The notes beneath the pieces are model-generated. The model was not told the DNA's origin, did no database searches, and worked only from the letters and a program-made list of their open reading frames with translations. Made by a program: the position numbers and the translations under genes. From Mactromeris polynyma (Eukaryota; Mollusca; Bivalvia; Venerida; Mactridae), in contig JASFXZ010000039.1 of the NCBI GenBank assembly GCA_032209605.1, positions 1,612,001 through 1,676,000 of the forward strand: a stretch of 64,000 bases of DNA. Reading direction: 5' to 3'. Shown here one piece after another: positions 36,626 through 49,100 of the stretch. The stretch's first letter is position 1; every line of letters starts with the position of its first letter.

Positions 36626-37255
36626 AAAGGAGAGTTCTCAGTTTCTAGCCAGGTGCCCCAGGGATACCAAAGCCCAGTGCTATACTAGCCTGGTGAGGCC
36701 CATCATTGAGTATGCCTCCTCTACCTGGGACCCTCACACCAGTAAGAACATCAAACAACTGGAAGCGGTCGAGTGCTGAGCAGCCAGGTTCGCCATGGGT
36801 GACTACAAAACCAACAGCAGCACCAGCCAAATGATATTTTATCTTGACTGGGACCCACTACAGCAGAGACGGTCAGACAGCAGGCTGGTGATGATATACA
36901 GGATTACCCATGGCCTCATTGAGTGATTGGCATCCAGGTTGACACCCAGCCACACCACGCAATACATGCTGCCTTTCTGCAGGACAGACAAGTATCACCG
37001 CTCATTCTTTCCAGCTCAGGTCTTCGTCTGTGGAACCAGCTGCAAGAGATTGTCGCTACAGCCCCAACTTTAGAAGCCTTCAATGATGGGCTGGTAGGCT
37101 GCCACCAGATCTTGTAATGCACAACGTCTTTTTTTGCTATTAATCTGATTTTGTCTTTTATCCTTTCACTGTGCACTTCACAACGACCTTGTACATAATG
37201 TCATATGCGACAATGCTCCAGAGAGAGCCCTGCATATTACTTGGAAGAAGAAGAA
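36625..37255 (+). pseudogene. LINE reverse-transcriptase fragment, 3' part and tail
   Basis: QFLARCPRDTKAQCYTSLVR, IIEYASSTWDPHTSKNIKQL, then DWDPLQQRRSDSRLVMIYRI are typical of the C-terminus of jockey/CR1/I-type RT proteins. It ends with a (GAA)n-like tail (tggaagaagaagaag), a natural LINE 3' end. Stops and frameshifts are present. Confidence 0.8.
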
Positions 37256-38920
37256 GTGACCCAAGTCATCACATTCACGGACATACGTACAGTGGTACAG
37301 AGGTGACATGTGTATGTTTTTTATTTATCTTTATATTAATACATTGATCGTTAATATTTAAGTTAAATGTAAGTTGAAAACATTACTGAATATTCTCAGT
37401 GCATTGAAGATTCGCGGTAGAGTGGAAATTTCCCCGTGAAATGTATATTGGTATCTGTTATAATAAAGTAGACCATATGATTTTTTTAAATATTTATTTC
37501 ATAATATTGGTATAAATTACAAACAATACATAAATCCCAGATAAAGCACAATACATAAATAATGAATACAGATAATGCATTGATAACAAATGACGAACAA
37601 ACAATTAGACAACAAATGAAATAAAATACATGTAACATTAATCATTTATCTTAATGAATGATAATTAATGATACTGAACACAACACATGTATAAATACTG
37701 ACACATAAACGAAAGAAATAGCTAATTTGAGCTATACTGAATTGGATTACCACTGAATTGTGTACTCATTTTATATCATTCCCGATATTTGCAATGATCT
37801 TTGTATTGATACTTATAAATAAATTTGAACATAATTTAAACGAAAAATAACATCAACAAGACATTCATTTATATACATTTTGTATTTATAATAATATTTA
37901 TTCTTTCTGCTATGTCTGTCATACAAAGTTAAAGTTGCACGTTGGTCTACACTTGTATGTAAAACATTGAACTCGTAATCTTTATTGTTACAATGTTTTG
38001 AAGGATGTTTATAAAAGAAAATGAATATTACATCGTATATCAATGCAAAAAAAATTATTCTATACATTAAATTATGACTTACCAGTGCCACAGGTACGGT
38101 GCTTTTTACTCAACGTAATTGTATGTTGCACCTTCTCTTTTAATTACATTATTATGCCATTGTATGCCATTATTCATGTTTTAATTATCTTTGAAGATTA
38201 TTGTATAGTCTCTTATAACTCAATTTGAGTGGTGATATACATGTTATAAGTTATAACTATTGCAGTTGGTAATATGTACAATGTTTATTGACAAAACTGA
38301 ATTACATACTATTAAAAGTTACCTATCTACATCAGTTCTCCCGCGATATTATCGAAACTTTTATAGAATTATGTAATACATGTATAAACAAATCCAGAAC
38401 AAAGCTATGACATAAAATATCCCAAATGACCCTGCCGTAGGGATAGAGTATAACTACGCGGGTAGTAATTAACAAATATCGTAAATGAGATTCAAGAGAA
38501 GAGACAACGTGGATTGACATGGTGCTGATACCCATTGTTTATCATTTTCAGTACTGAAAATAGTCGCCTCACATTAAAATGAAACGAATGAACAACTCGC
38601 ACTCCAATGTTAGCAACACCACGAAAACAAACAAAGTTATTTATGCATGTACACTGAACACATTTTCTAAACGTCCATGTAATAAAATACAAATTAAATA
38701 AAACGGTTTTACATGCCAAGTTGAAATTTGGCATTCTAGTATTATAAATGGTACTTTGTCGAATTCTATAAAGAAAATACCTATTTATCTTCATGGTTGC
38801 CCACGCGTGACAGTGAGTACGATTTTCAACTTTTGGCACGTGGATCACATAAATTATATAGTTAGCGGTTAATTTCATTTCAATGCACTCCACGTTGTAT
38901 GTCCAAAACGAAAAACAGAA
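37256..38920. other. AT-rich DNA, nothing recognised
   Basis: Short minus-strand reading frames exist but show no family features. I see no repeats longer than microsatellite scale. Confidence 0.4.
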
Positions 38921-38923
38921 AAG

Positions 38924-39149
38924 ATGCCAACAAAGACCATTGAAGAACGCTCCAGGGCCGTCGGTATGATTGATAATGGTACTCTGATATGACAGGTATG
39001 ACTAACTTTATAAATTAATTAATCAATTCAAATAGCATTTGGAAAATAATTATAAAAATGTATAGTTTTTGAATTATTGACCACTTTTTATAAATACATA
39101 AATAAGTGTATTTTAGGTTGCCCGTCTGTTCAATAGGAGTAAATTTGCA
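38924..39149 (+). pseudogene. Tc1-like transposase N-terminus split by a GT-AG intron-like segment
   Basis: MPTKTIEERSRAVGMIDNG then LI-stop-Q is followed, after a 121-bp GT...TTTTAG segment (38996-39116), by VARLFNRSK. The joined region matches the first helix-turn-helix of Tc1 transposases. The stop is TGA where CGA (Arg) would be expected, consistent with CpG decay. No downstream DDE domain was recognised. Confidence 0.55.
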
Positions 39150-39477
39150 CATTTTTTCTGTTCTTATATTTTGACGAATTAACAAGTCGATTTTTAGAAA
39201 TTTTGTTCAGTTTGTGCTTAGGAGAAGTGGGTAATCAAACTTAGTCCTCATACCCCAGAAACGTAGCTGTTGATGTGAATCGACTAAGGTGTTCAGAAGA
39301 CATGTGGATCCGAAAAGTCTCGTGGTCAAATACCACAGGAAGGTTGTTAGCCACCATAGTTCTGGTTTTCCCTCCGATAAGGATTACTTTTCTATTGCTG
39401 TGGAACCAATGACATACCGCCGTTGCATACTTGGCAAACTAACTACCGGGACATAAGGAAGCAGTTTTGCATAACAT

Positions 39478-39690
39478 AAGGCCCCGTTTCATAGCCGATC
39501 TTAAGACGAAGACTGTATCTTATCATAAACCCTATCTTACGTTAACGTAGCTACGAAAATGTGTTGCATGAACATTAGCTGAACTTAACTAAGTTCATCG
39601 TAGAATTTGTCGTAACTTTACGAATACATTAGAACACTCTTAGTACGTTCACACTATCGTTAAGTGTCATGGGCGCCCCCATACGAATCC
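39478..39690. repeat. Possible MITE beginning GGCCCCGTTTCATA
   Basis: The left end GGCCCCGTTTCATAG resembles ends of Harbinger-type MITEs. The proposed right end (ATGGGCGCCCC) pairs only partly. The interior is CGTA/TACG rich. Confidence 0.3.
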
Positions 39691-42600
39691 ACGATGTACG
39701 TGGACTTTTTCATAAAAGTTACTTGTTTTTGTGACCGTAACATGATATAATTTTATGTAATTATAAATACGCCAAAATGTCGTACAAATGTTTGATTTTA
39801 TTACCGAAACGACATGGTATACTATATGTCTCTACTAGGTTAGGGTTACCTGTATATTGTACCCGAGTATCAGAGACAGTTACAATATAATAATAGGCGT
39901 GGTTAAACTCATGATATTAAACAATTAAAGAATAAGCTATATCACAACACAACACTTTGAATATTTCCAACATTTCTATAAGCCTTTAATGTAATGTAAA
40001 CTGTGTAAACTGTTTTCTGTGGAAATTCAGACAATTATTTGGACAAGTTAATAAAACAGAATATGAGTTGAGCCAATTGGCTAGGGACGAGTTGGCCTAA
40101 CACCGCGTTGTGTGGTTAAACAGGCACATGGTTAGCTCATTCGGATGAGAACCGTGCTAGTCTTGAGGGTGTTGACACTGTATCATATAGTATGTATTTT
40201 ATCCTAATGTAGGGGAGATAACTGCTATGGTCTTGTGTATGTCTGTTTATAACAGTTATGTTACTTTGGTTTAGAGGTTAGTTTTGGAATAAAAGAGCAT
40301 GGAACCTTCATTTCTAAGATCTTACCGTTTCAGCTACAAGCTGGGACATCATTACGCATATCTTATTTCGTATTCTGATGTATATAATTTATTTATTGAG
40401 AGCAAGGTCAGTATATGGCTGCTTATGTCTTCGTCCTGGATTATATATAGTAGCGTAAGGTGGGCCATGTATGGGACAAAGCGCATTTTTGATAAGGTGC
40501 AACAATCTCTAAACATTATATAGATATAACTTCTTGTAAAATGTAGTACAATTTCGCGATCCTGTAAGCACTGCCTAAATACCGTCAAACAAACGCACGA
40601 ATGGCAAAATCGAGAATACAAGGTGTACGAGGCAATACTAAAATACCAACTAATCAGCGTTAACACAAAATAGTGTAAAATGACTAAAATGAGAATTAAA
40701 AACTTATCTTTGAAGATATTAAAATTGTTCGCGGTATTAACATCTGCGTAAGACGTCACAAAAAGAATATCACGCGCACAGCAAATCTAACGATGTCAGA
40801 ATTTTTACGAGTAGGCCTTTTACATCGTATGGGCATTTTGCCCCACCTAACTATACATGTGTTATTATATACTTAATAGTTTTTAACGCGCTTATTCAAT
40901 TTGTGTTTATAGCTGTATGATAAGCTCGTCTTATTGCCATGAATTACATTGACGACCATACACGTCTGTAAAGTAATCAATCAATGAAGAAGGATATAAA
41001 TGATATGATCATTTTCCATTAACTAACATTATGAAAAAGTATATTGTATTGGTTGACTGACGAGTTCTTGTTTCTCCTCGTAGACGAATATTAAGAAATA
41101 TTATAAGTAAGGAATGTTTCAGTTTAATTTGGATGTAATATTAGTATTTTAACTTCGTTATATTTCTACAGACTAAATAATATCAAGTGAAGAGTTATTT
41201 CTTATAAAGAATTAAAGTTTTAAATGTTTTCACAATGTGAAACGTCCTGATACATCCGAGGATGTTCCTTAAAAAAGGCCGAGGTGTTCAGATTGGCTTG
41301 CGCTGTAGCATGCCACGCGACAACCAAGGTTTTACGTGCCATTTTTCGCCAAAAGAACCTTTGTTCAACTAGACGACATTTATTGCTTGCTTCCGCATTG
41401 AGTCTTACAATGACGTAGCGGGATTCCGTTTACTAATAAAGATCCTCATCATAGAAGGTTTAGGCATTATCTTTGATGTTGCGTGTGCCTTGTACTCTAA
41501 TATTTAAATTAGCTCTGCCATGCTTTCCACAGAGACTACATACATTCATTTTGGCAGCCATATCGGAACTACTTTCCCGCCACGTTTCTTCCGAAGTATA
41601 TGTATATTAATAATAGCCGAAATGATCCGATTGTAATATCTTCAGTTTGATTAGCAGTAGCGTTGTTCGACTTCACTTGGACCACGTTATCAGCCTGATT
41701 AAATGACAGCAATAGCTTCGTAATAGTTAATTGAACTAGATGCAATTTCCGACATTTTTCTGACCAAAACATGTATATATAGCAAGTGAATTTTAACTGA
41801 TCCAGACGGAGTTTTCGTGTGACACGGGCAGACAGACGGACACACAGTTCATAACTTGGTTCCAGTGTGACGATATTGCAATTCTACATTTTAAAAAGCA
41901 GGCGAGAAATGTATATTGAAAGTGGCATATGTATCGTTTTTTACCGCATAATAAGAATATGAAATTTTGACAACGTTACTCGGTCACTCACAATGTAGTC
42001 GGTTGCCCAAGTGCTACCCATAAATCACAAATTAGACAGTAATTTGAAATTTATGTTGTTTTATGTCTTGTTTATCGGAGGTGGTCGAGTTGAAAGGGAA
42101 ACTTACTATATATAGCAAAAAGATAACAGTGATGGGTGTTGGATATTTTAAAATATGGGCGTAGTATGTGTAGAAGCCGTGTAGTACACGGCTGAATCCA
42201 CCCCTAATATTCTCGTAAACATCGAGGGTAGGTATCATGGGTGAAAGATTTAATGATGGTACAACACAACGTGCCAAAGATTATATGTATCGCGTAATTG
42301 TACACACAGTATAACGGAGACCTTTTCAGGCGGTCAGTTTAAAGAATTAATCCCTCGGGCGTGTTTTCATACCGTGAAACGGAAATGCACGAGAAGCTCG
42401 GTGTGTAGACAGTATGTATAATAATTATCTTTGTCGAATACTAGCGGAAAAACTCGAACACTTTTCGTAACGTCCGATTCTAGGGTCATCATAATATGTG
42501 ACCTTTAAATCACGGATTTTTGTTGCTGACTGTTATGTGTTGTGGAAATATGTGCGCCATTTCATGGCGGATGGAAATTTAGCATGTGTTTACGATGTTT

Positions 42601-42890
42601 ACGACTGGATTAAATGGACGAAATTGTACACACTTTGGATGGAATTATGTTTTATGTAGGATATATGTGTTTTATGTGCTCATTCGCTGTGTTATATCCT
42701 GGATGTTAATGGTCCCAGATAGGACAGTGTCCATTTTCTGTGACCGAGTCAAGAAATTTGGTGGTCTGCATATGTTGAATAGGTATAAACATAATTATAT
42801 TCTTGTGCGAATTCGTCAGCAAAGATATTGCCTTATGTTGTAACACTTTAGACATAGAATATGAATATCATTTTATTTGTATTTGGTGCT
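39691..42890. other. No gene recognised
   Basis: AT-rich unique-looking DNA with more CpG than the right third. Several 60-135-codon frames lack splice context or family motifs. Confidence 0.4.
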
Positions 42891-43073
42891 GTTGTAGTGG
42901 TGTGGGGTAGAGCACCGTACTAGTGTTACGGGGTCGTGGGTTCTAGCCCCACATTAGGCACACTTTTCCCCCTTGATTTACTTCTATGGTGGCAGTGGTG
43001 TTTGACGGCCCATGGTGGTTGAGCTTCAACTGCCGGAAGGTGGAGGAGTGTAGTGGTGTGGGCTTAGACAGCC

Positions 43074-43145
43074 GCCCGGTTAGCTCAGTCGGTAGAGCAC
43101 CTTACTAGTGTAAGGGGGTCGTGGGTTCGAGCCCCACATTGGGCA
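43074..43145 (+). tRNA. tRNA-Thr(AGT)-like gene, middle copy of tandem repeat
   Basis: 72 nt with acceptor GCCCGGT/ATTGGGC, a D arm (GCTC...GAGC), and a T arm GTGGG-TTCGAGC-CCCAC. The anticodon arm CCTTA-CTAGTG-TAAGG has a six-base loop instead of seven. The truncated first copy (about 42906-42961) has a perfect CCGTA-CTAGTGT-TACGG arm with anticodon AGT. This may be a damaged tRNA-Thr or a SINE-type head rather than a working tRNA. Confidence 0.4.
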
Positions 43146-43260
43146 CACTTTTCCCCTTGCTTGACTTCAATGGTGGCAGTGGTGTTTGACGGCTCACGGT
43201 GGTTGAGCCTCAAATGCCGGAAGGGGGAGGTTGAGTGTAGTGGTGTGGGCTTAGACGGCT

Positions 43261-43332
43261 GCCCCTTTAGCTCAGTGGGTAGAGGGCCATACTAGTGTTA
43301 GGGGTTATGAATCCAAGTCCCACATTGGGTGC
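43261..43332 (+). pseudogene. Degenerate tRNA-like copy 3
   Basis: Starts GCCCCTTTAGCTCAGTGGGTAGAG, but the anticodon stem and T loop (AATCCAAGT) have lost pairing. Third member of the tandem tRNA-like repeat. Confidence 0.55.
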
Positions 43333-44239
43333 ACTTTTACCCCTTGATTTACTTCACTGTTATGGTAAAACTCAGGGGAAAAACTAGCAGGCCCCTCAGT
43401 GGGATTGAACAGCACAATTTAATCTAGCAGAAAGAAAAATGAACATTCAATTTTTTTTGATTGGCGTTATTTATTTAAGAACTTATGATCTATAATGTGG
43501 GTATTTCACGTTCCTTCTTTACAGTAAATTACCAGTTATTGAGAGTTTTATGTATTTCATATATTTATGTAACCGAACCGAAAGAAACTGAACGAAACTG
43601 AGAGACAACCAGGCGCGTAGCTTGGCTTACGCATGTATGCATGTGCGTAAAATAATTTTAGACAGGTCGAAAAAATAAAAATGAAATAATTGCGAAAAAC
43701 GCAATAAAAATGTACACTGGGAGTTAAGGGGGGTCAAATAGTACCACATTCTATGTTGTAAAATATACTTGAAAAGACACCATAGACTAGGGCTGACTAT
43801 TGCAGCCAAATTTACTATCACGATAGTTATCGATAGTCAAAAGTACTATCACAATAGACTATCAATAGTTGACTTCACTATTGCGATACTATCACGATAG
43901 TTTCGATAGTTTACATACTGTATATTTTCAATCAGTTGATTAAACATTTTATGTTAATATCTGTTATAAACAGACAAATTATGAAAATGTTGCTTTTTCT
44001 AACTTTAATGAACTATTCTTGAACATATATTCATAATTAACTAAACATAAATCACTAATGTTAAGCACATCATTTTATTTTTTAGTTTGTTTAACTTTTA
44101 TGCAGTGACTTATAGCTTACAAATAATAGAATGTGCTTAACATTATTACACTCCTGTGTTTAGATACAGATGAACTTATACAGAAACAAAGAACAAAATT
44201 TGAGTGTCAACAATAATGATATTCTCATTAATCTCATAA

Positions 44240-44350
44240 TCATTAATCAGTCCCTGATTTTTGTTCTTCTTCATGAAGATTAGTTTGTCAACATGTTTTG
44301 ATTTCAAGGCTGACCGCTGGGCTGTGACTATGTCACCAGCTGTTGAGAGT
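44240..44350 (-). pseudogene. hAT transposase C-terminal (dimerisation) remnant
   Basis: The minus strand reads STAGDIVTAQRSALKSKHVD then KLIFMKKN, matching the conserved hAT C-terminal pattern (S-x-A-G-x-x-V-x-x-x-R-x-x-L ... V-x-x-L-I-F-L-x-x-N). It agrees with the hAT call from the ends. No upstream catalytic domain was found. Confidence 0.7.
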
Positions 44351-44833
44351 CACAGTCACGTGCAAGAAGCAATATATTTTTAAAACACTCAACTGTACAT
44401 AAAAACTAGGCCACAAATTAAACATACAGTGATGTAAATTATATGTGAATAGTCATAGCACAGAGTATGAGACATAAATCATCAGTTTATACAGGCAAAA
44501 ATAATAGTTATCTGAATTTATCATAATAACTTTCATTCCTCGTAAAATTCGGCATTACGGACCGTACGGTACGGATTTTATCGTATACTAGACACGAAAA
44601 CGAAACTGATTGCATGGTTATCACATTGAGAACCGGTCTCAGCCTCTTTTAACCGCATTTATCATCAAAATTGAGTGGAATAAAACATTCGCCAACGGTA
44701 AATTTAGAAATTCATACTTTTCAACGGGACAGCTTTTCGACTATTTGATTTTTCTTTAGCCATTTTCCGAAAATAAACGGTGATGACTGAAATGTTTCAC
44801 CGGACAATTTGTCCGACAATAACAGAAATTAGT

Positions 44834-45851
44834 GGGTTACACTTAATACCGAATAATACCGAATAATACCGGATAATACCGAATAATACCGAATAATTCG
44901 AAATAACTACCTAATGATACATTTTTTCTGCAAATAACACTCATAATCGTATACTTTGAGGTGAAATATATATGAATATGGTATAAAATTATAATTTTCT
45001 ATTGTTTTGACTGCTGTATCAAGCATTTATGATATCCAAGATTTCTCTCCCTTCGTATTCGTATTGTGGTTGCCTCCCTTGATTTGCCATTTGGTCCTTA
45101 TACATTCAATGTGTAAATGTATAATAAAATGCTTGGACAATGTGTCTGATATGTAGTTTGATGAATTAATTTCACTGTTTGGTTTTGATACCATGTCTAT
45201 TATGTACAGTGAGTTATAAATATATAGTAAGTATACTTAAAAGCCTTGTTATATGAAATACAAATAACAAACAAACAGGTGATGTTTTCTTATTTATTTT
45301 CATCACGGACATATAAACCATATATGTCCATGTTTTCATGAATCATGTCATTATATTGATATACAAGTCTGCGATCTATTGGTTCGGCTCTTATTAATAT
45401 ATATGTTTGTTCTTAATAGCCGTTTTTCACGAAAGAACAGAAAATGTAAAAATAAATTGGAATAATGGAAATAATAATTATATATATATTTTTTTTTTAC
45501 TGACATCAAAGTACATAAGATACCAAATAAGCGCTAAATATCAGATCGCGGACCTAGTATATTAGGACAAAAACTTAATGACCAATATTAGCTAAATTAA
45601 ACCAAGGGAAACAATCCATACATTCCCAAGGGAGGTCACTCAAAAATATATGAAACAGACATTTTTAGACCACCAAAATTATGCCAAAAACAGGATTTTT
45701 ATACCATATTCATATATATTTCACCTAAAAGTATACGATTATGAGTGTTATTTGCAGAAAAAATGTATTATTCTGTAGTTATTTCGAATTATTCGGTATT
45801 ATTCGGTATTATTCGGTATTATCCGGTATTATTCGGTATTAAGAGTAACCG
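44834..45851. mobile_element. 1,018-bp long-TIR element with 9-bp duplication (Mutator-like?)
   Basis: About 155-bp inverted repeats (44834-44988 and 45697-45851) starting GGTTAC-CTTAATACCGAA, each with five tandem AATACCGAAT-type decamers near the end. Flanked by GAAATTAGT on both sides (44825-44833, 45852-45860). Long TIRs plus a 9-bp duplication fit Mutator-like elements. No transposase is visible, so it is non-autonomous. It lies inside the hAT element. Confidence 0.85.
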
Positions 45852-46134
45852 GAAATTAGTCTATACCGTGATGTAAACATCATTTTTCGGCGAAGGAAAT
45901 CAACTTCAACTGCAAAGACAACTATCGGAAAAGTCGATAGCTGTCTCAACTATCGGCGATAGTATCGATAGTGTGAAATAGCAATCGACTATTGACTATC
46001 GTGCCTGCAACAATCATGATAGGTCGATAGTATCGACTATTGTTACACCCCTACCATAGACCATAGAACATGCCCCCGGACCCCCCTAGCAGAGTGCGTA
46101 AAGTCAATTTGGGCTCAGCTACGCGCCTGACAAC

Positions 46135-49100
46135 AGGTCTGCATCATTGCAGCCCTACTACACTGGCGTTGATAATATACAGTTAACTCTCATTACAATA
46201 GAATATTTGTTTAACAAAACAAATCCAGGCAGTGGGATCAAATATGCACATTGCTTCATTGGTCAAATTCAATATAATGACGTATTCAATACATTATAAT
46301 ACTGCAAATAAAAATCCAGTATTTTCAATAATTAAAGGCTCACATATAGTATTCTATATACACAACGCTGACAGGGTATATGACGTGCAAACTAATTTCC
46401 CCTTCATGCACCTCATGGCCATTTTTGTTGATGGCTTGGCTTGGCTTGAAAACTTTTATTGCTTGATGTCCGCAAGTAACTAGAAATTGACAATTGATCT
46501 TCATACAGGAGTCAATAAATATTGCAAAGATTAAATGCGTTCTTGTATTTATATTCAAAACGATAGATTGTTTAAGGTTTGAGCTAAATTCAGCTTGATA
46601 AAGTCCATGTGATCAGACGCTTGAAATGTGAATTTCAGAATCAAGCGCACGCTTAACCATGTGTATTGAGGTACCTTATGGGGTATACAATACAGGCAAT
46701 ATATGTGCGAGTGAAATAAAAGAAATTTGATCTGCAGCAAGTAATTCCAGCTTTTAAAAGGAAAACGTTTTAATTACTTATATTATACATAACTAAAACA
46801 CTCTAAACAATTTTTTGAATCAAAAACAGCAAAAATACACATACAGTATCTAAATATTAGATCTAGAGAGCTAGGCATCGCAACATTGCTTGTTTAACTA
46901 AATTTGTATGAAAACATGGATTTGCAGTATTATAAATTCGTTATACAGGTTGTTGACAGGGTTTATGGGGGATTATAACCTGTCAACAACCTGTATAACT
47001 AATAATATAACTAGAGTTGACTGTTTTATATCATCTACTTGTATGTTTGTTTTTATTCTAGAATCTGTTAAATTGATGTTAATTTCTTGCCTTATAGATG
47101 ACAGTGATTGAATCCAGTACCATGGAAGTAATCTTGCACCATTGGAGCTGTAATTATGGTAGAAGTCACCAGAACATGGAAAAGACATTACAGAATAGAA
47201 CAGAATCACACAGATAAGTGACTCTATTCACTTCATTTTTCTAAAATTTGTCTGCATAATTGTTTGTACCTGTTAATATCATTAGTTAACAAAAAACATC
47301 AAAATCATCATCATCATCTAGAAGTGGAAAGAGTGATTGACTGGAGTATAATAGCAATAAAAATGTAAGTTGTATTCTCTACTACAATATTGTTTATTCA
47401 TTTATTTATTTTATCATCATTTGAAGTTTTCATTTATCATCATTTCATTCATTATACCCCTGGCAAACAAAGTTTGTATACAGGAGTCACTCTGTTGGTT
47501 GGTCGGTTGGTCTGTTAACAAAAACTTGTGGAGCGAACTACATCTACAGCTTTTGGGGATTTTCATGAAACTTCACATGGACAATCTCCATGATGAGTTG
47601 TAGTGTGTCACATAATCATCAAGGACTGTATATAAGCTTGATATACAGCTCTTTTTTCTGACAAAGTGGTACTGCTGGGGTATTACTCACTTCCAGTCTG
47701 CTGGGGTATTACTCACTTTCAGTGATAGTTGTAGTATCCTTGGTTGGTGTTTGTGGTGTAAGAGAGATGTTGGTTGAGTAACATGTTGAATGGTCCGGGG
47801 AAGGTGATTTAGTCCCATTAATTGGTCAGTTTATAGATGTGGTTTTGTTGTTGCATTGACTGGTTTCTGTGGTAGGTAATGCATGGAAGACAGTGTAACT
47901 TACAGAAAGCAATATCAAGGTGCTTTAATTCATTTCAACTTTTGTGTATATACCAGTGCATTAAAATGAAAGTGTTTCAAGTAATAGACATTTGCACTAT
48001 GCTTTGACAAAACAGCCTCAGTCTGATTGGATGAATTTTAGAAATGTCAGAAATTTTGTGAGAGAATTATATTTGGTGAGAATAGGTATTTTTCTGTCTT
48101 GCTTTCTTCCATCAAACTGTAGAAACATACATGAATAGAAGAGTTATTTTTCAATGGAATTATATAAGATATGCTATATAATGAAATATTTATATTGAGA
48201 TTGGTTTCCTAATCAGCAAGTATAGGCTTATGCATGTAGTTTTGTGATTCCGTATATTGAGTAAAGACCATTTCTGTAGGCGGACTGTCTGACAGAGTGC
48301 ATTGACCAAAGTCTGTTGCAGTAAAGGTTACAAGTCAACATGTCATTCAGATTATGTCAATTGTGTGAATATGGTTAGAATTTTCCATATTTTTCAGTTA
48401 GCAGAGTTAGATACTTAAATTATTTTGACTCACCTGAGCTAGTTTTTATGGCTTGTTTGAAATACTGTCCTGTGCTCTACATGATATTAGCTACAAAAGA
48501 ATATTAGTTGAGATAAGCAGGGGCATTGCCAGCAATATTAAAGTTAAAAATTGAAAAAACAATTATGACCAAAAGTGGACCCCTCCATAGAAAGTCTGAA
48601 AAATGGCCCAGCTACACCCCTGATAGGTGATATAGGTGATTAATAATTTGAAATAATGTATAAACCGAAGATAATGCTGTTATATTGCCAGTTTATTTAT
48701 ACCTGGTACAGTTTAGTTACAGTTTATTATGTATATACTCACAATACTTAATACTCTTACATGTCTTCCCACCGACAAGTGACCATGATGCAGTAGTAGT
48801 CTTACTCGTTGTCCGTAAAACATTCTGGTTCATAGTCCTATTATCCATCCTGTTGGGTCATTCATCCCTCTCTGAAGGCCCTGGTGGTATTGCTTGACTT
48901 TTGTTGTCATAGCTGGTGTGGATGTATAAAGTATTGAGAAAAATGTTTCCAAAATGAGATTGTGATGATCGTAATGACATACATAACTGTGCGACAGCAA
49001 GTATATTCGGTACAGACTGTTAAATGTCTTGTCTTACTACAGATCTGTCTATATGTTGCATGCACATATGAATGAATTTTACTTGATAAGAAAGAATCAT

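Larger units (their letters stand above)
42895..43340 (+). repeat. ~185-bp tandem repeat carrying tRNA-like units, three copies
   Basis: Each unit contains gtgtagtggtgtgg, a tRNA-like segment ending in CCCACATTGGGCA (or a variant) and a spacer (ggtggcagtggtgtttgacgg, ggttgagc...). Copy 1 lacks its 5' half, copy 2 is complete, copy 3 is degenerate. Confidence 0.85.
43788..46053. mobile_element. hAT-like transposon inserted in the outer MITE
   Basis: Ends TAGGGCTGAC / TAGGGGTGTA (complement) with many ACTATCGATAGT-type motifs inside both ends. The flanking 8-bp duplication CCATAGAC (43780-43787, 46054-46061) is the hAT signature. It is interrupted by the 1,018-bp element at 44834-45851; without it the body is about 1.24 kb, too short for a full transposase. 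Confidence 0.85.
43610..46129. mobile_element. Outer DNA transposon of a three-level nest (CAGGCGCGTAGC ends)
   Basis: The ends are CAGGCGCGTAGCTTGGC on the left and, as complement, CAGGCGCGTAGCTGAGCCC on the right. They are flanked by ACAAC on both sides (43605-43609, 46130-46134). Removing the hAT insertion leaves only about 246 bp, so this is a MITE. Superfamily unassigned. Confidence 0.75.

Noticed and set aside
38492..38893. 133-codon minus-strand protein
   Set aside because: Composition is like translated AT-rich noncoding DNA; no recognisable motif.
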